A stretch of DNA of 5,758 nt, taken from Alphaproteobacteria bacterium (GTDB lineage: Bacteria; Pseudomonadota; Alphaproteobacteria; UBA9219). Where the stretch lies: assembly GCA_028693775.1 (NCBI GenBank), contig JAQUUS010000115.1, positions 1-5,758 of the forward strand, read 5' to 3'. Every line of letters starts with the position of its first letter. Positions within the stretch are counted from its first letter, which is position 1. This document shows, in pieces, positions 5,302-5,758 of this stretch. The position numbers and the translations under genes were made by a program. Below the pieces are notes generated by a model that was not told the origin of the DNA, did not search any database, and was given only the letters and a program-made list of their open reading frames with translations.

Positions 5302-5758
5302 TGCCTTCGTTTGCGCTCGCCGTCGCTTCGGCTTTCTGGCTCGGGATTCTTACGTCGATCAGTCCTTGCCCGCTGGCGACCAATATTGCTGCGATGTCGT
5401 TTGTCGGGCGGCGCGTGGGAAATCCGAAGCTCGTTTTTTTGACCGGCTTGCTGTATTCGGCCGGACGGACTTTGACTTATGGCGTTCTGGGCATGGTTTT
5501 GGTTCAGAGCTTGATCTCTGCGCCTGCCGTTTCTCATGTGCTTCAGAAATACATGAATCTGGTTTTTGGGCCGCTCATGATCCTTGTGGGCATGGTTTTG
5601 CTCGAAATGATCGTTTTCAATATCGGAAGCTGCGGCGTCGGAGACAGGCTTAAACAAAAAGCCGAGGAGGCCGGGTGTTGGGGGGCTTTGCTGCTGGGCG
5701 TTGTTTTCGCTCTTTCGTTTTGCCCCACTTCCGCCGCCTTGTTTTTTGGGAGCTTGCT
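5301..5758 (+). CDS. CcdA/DsbD-like membrane protein, ArsG-family transporter (3' end outside window)
   Basis: Partial: 152 codons are visible with no stop. The ATG at 5301 overlaps the preceding TGA (TGATG), and GAAAGG lies 9 nt upstream. Four hydrophobic segments are seen, about residues 5-27, 44-70, 86-108 and 126-150. Cys23 in SPCPLATN and Cys141 in SFCPTSAAL are the paired membrane cysteines of the CcdA/DsbD fold, which passes electrons from cytosolic thioredoxin to extracytoplasmic thiol proteins. The SPCPLATNIAAMSFVGRR wording is that of proteins annotated as ArsG-family aromatic arsenical efflux permeases, a CcdA-like group. The upstream ArsF-like protein with CWKC is the likely redox partner. 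Two additional cysteines (111, 126) border the polar loop between helices 3 and 4. The superfamily is secure; transport versus electron transfer cannot be decided here. Confidence 0.85.
   Translation, partial: MPSFALAVASAFWLGILTSISPCPLATNIAAMSFVGRRVGNPKLVFLTGLLYSAGRTLTYGVLGMVLVQSLISAPAVSHVLQKYMNLVFGPLMILVGMVLLEMIVFNIGSCGVGDRLKQKAEEAGCWGALLLGVVFALSFCPTSAALFFGSL

Noticed and set aside
5142..5657. 171-codon minus-strand frame
   Set aside because: Antisense to the ArsF-like and ArsG-like genes; the product is rich in Arg, His and Ser with no domain.

Overview
The window looks like chromosomal DNA of a mid-GC alphaproteobacterium. The main evidence is the prephenate dehydratase: its motifs (ENTAAGR, VHALPQC, GGFATNGINITRLESY) match the alphaproteobacterial, stand-alone, ACT-domain version of the enzyme as I remember it. 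I cannot assign a genus. No rRNA, tRNA, transposase, integrase or CRISPR array was recognised.

Layout. On the minus strand, reading right to left, come a 540-residue protein (2767 to 1145) and then pheA (901 to 50). A 243-bp gap between them holds a plausible promoter, a short Phe-containing reading frame and a 12-13 bp long-range inverted repeat. The 540-residue protein appears undescribed. It has a TPR-like N-terminus, then a domain that reproduces the Thr/Cys/His spacing of the chemoreceptor deamidase CheD, then an unrecognised C-terminal region. A perfect in-frame 60-bp tandem duplication lies inside the CheD-like domain.

After a 409-bp intergenic stretch, aroB (3-dehydroquinate synthase) runs on the plus strand (3177 to 4313). 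It converges on a 68-residue, two-helix membrane protein on the minus strand (4547 to 4341), with a GC-rich palindrome in the 27-bp gap. Divergent from that small gene is a translationally coupled plus-strand pair: a membrane-anchored thioredoxin-like ArsF-family protein (4759 to 5301, GTG start) and a CcdA/ArsG-like membrane protein that runs off the right end (5301 to 5758).

How they fit together. AroB makes 3-dehydroquinate, the second step of the shikimate pathway. PheA turns prephenate into phenylpyruvate on the phenylalanine branch. Both therefore serve aromatic amino-acid synthesis, but they lie on opposite strands and are not one operon. The ArsF/ArsG-like pair looks like a membrane thiol-redox relay or organoarsenical-type module. 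The CheD-like protein has no chemotaxis genes beside it, so its target is unknown. Codon endings differ with strand (C-ending on the minus strand, more T-ending on the plus strand), suggesting that the plus strand is G+T-rich and may be the leading strand of replication.
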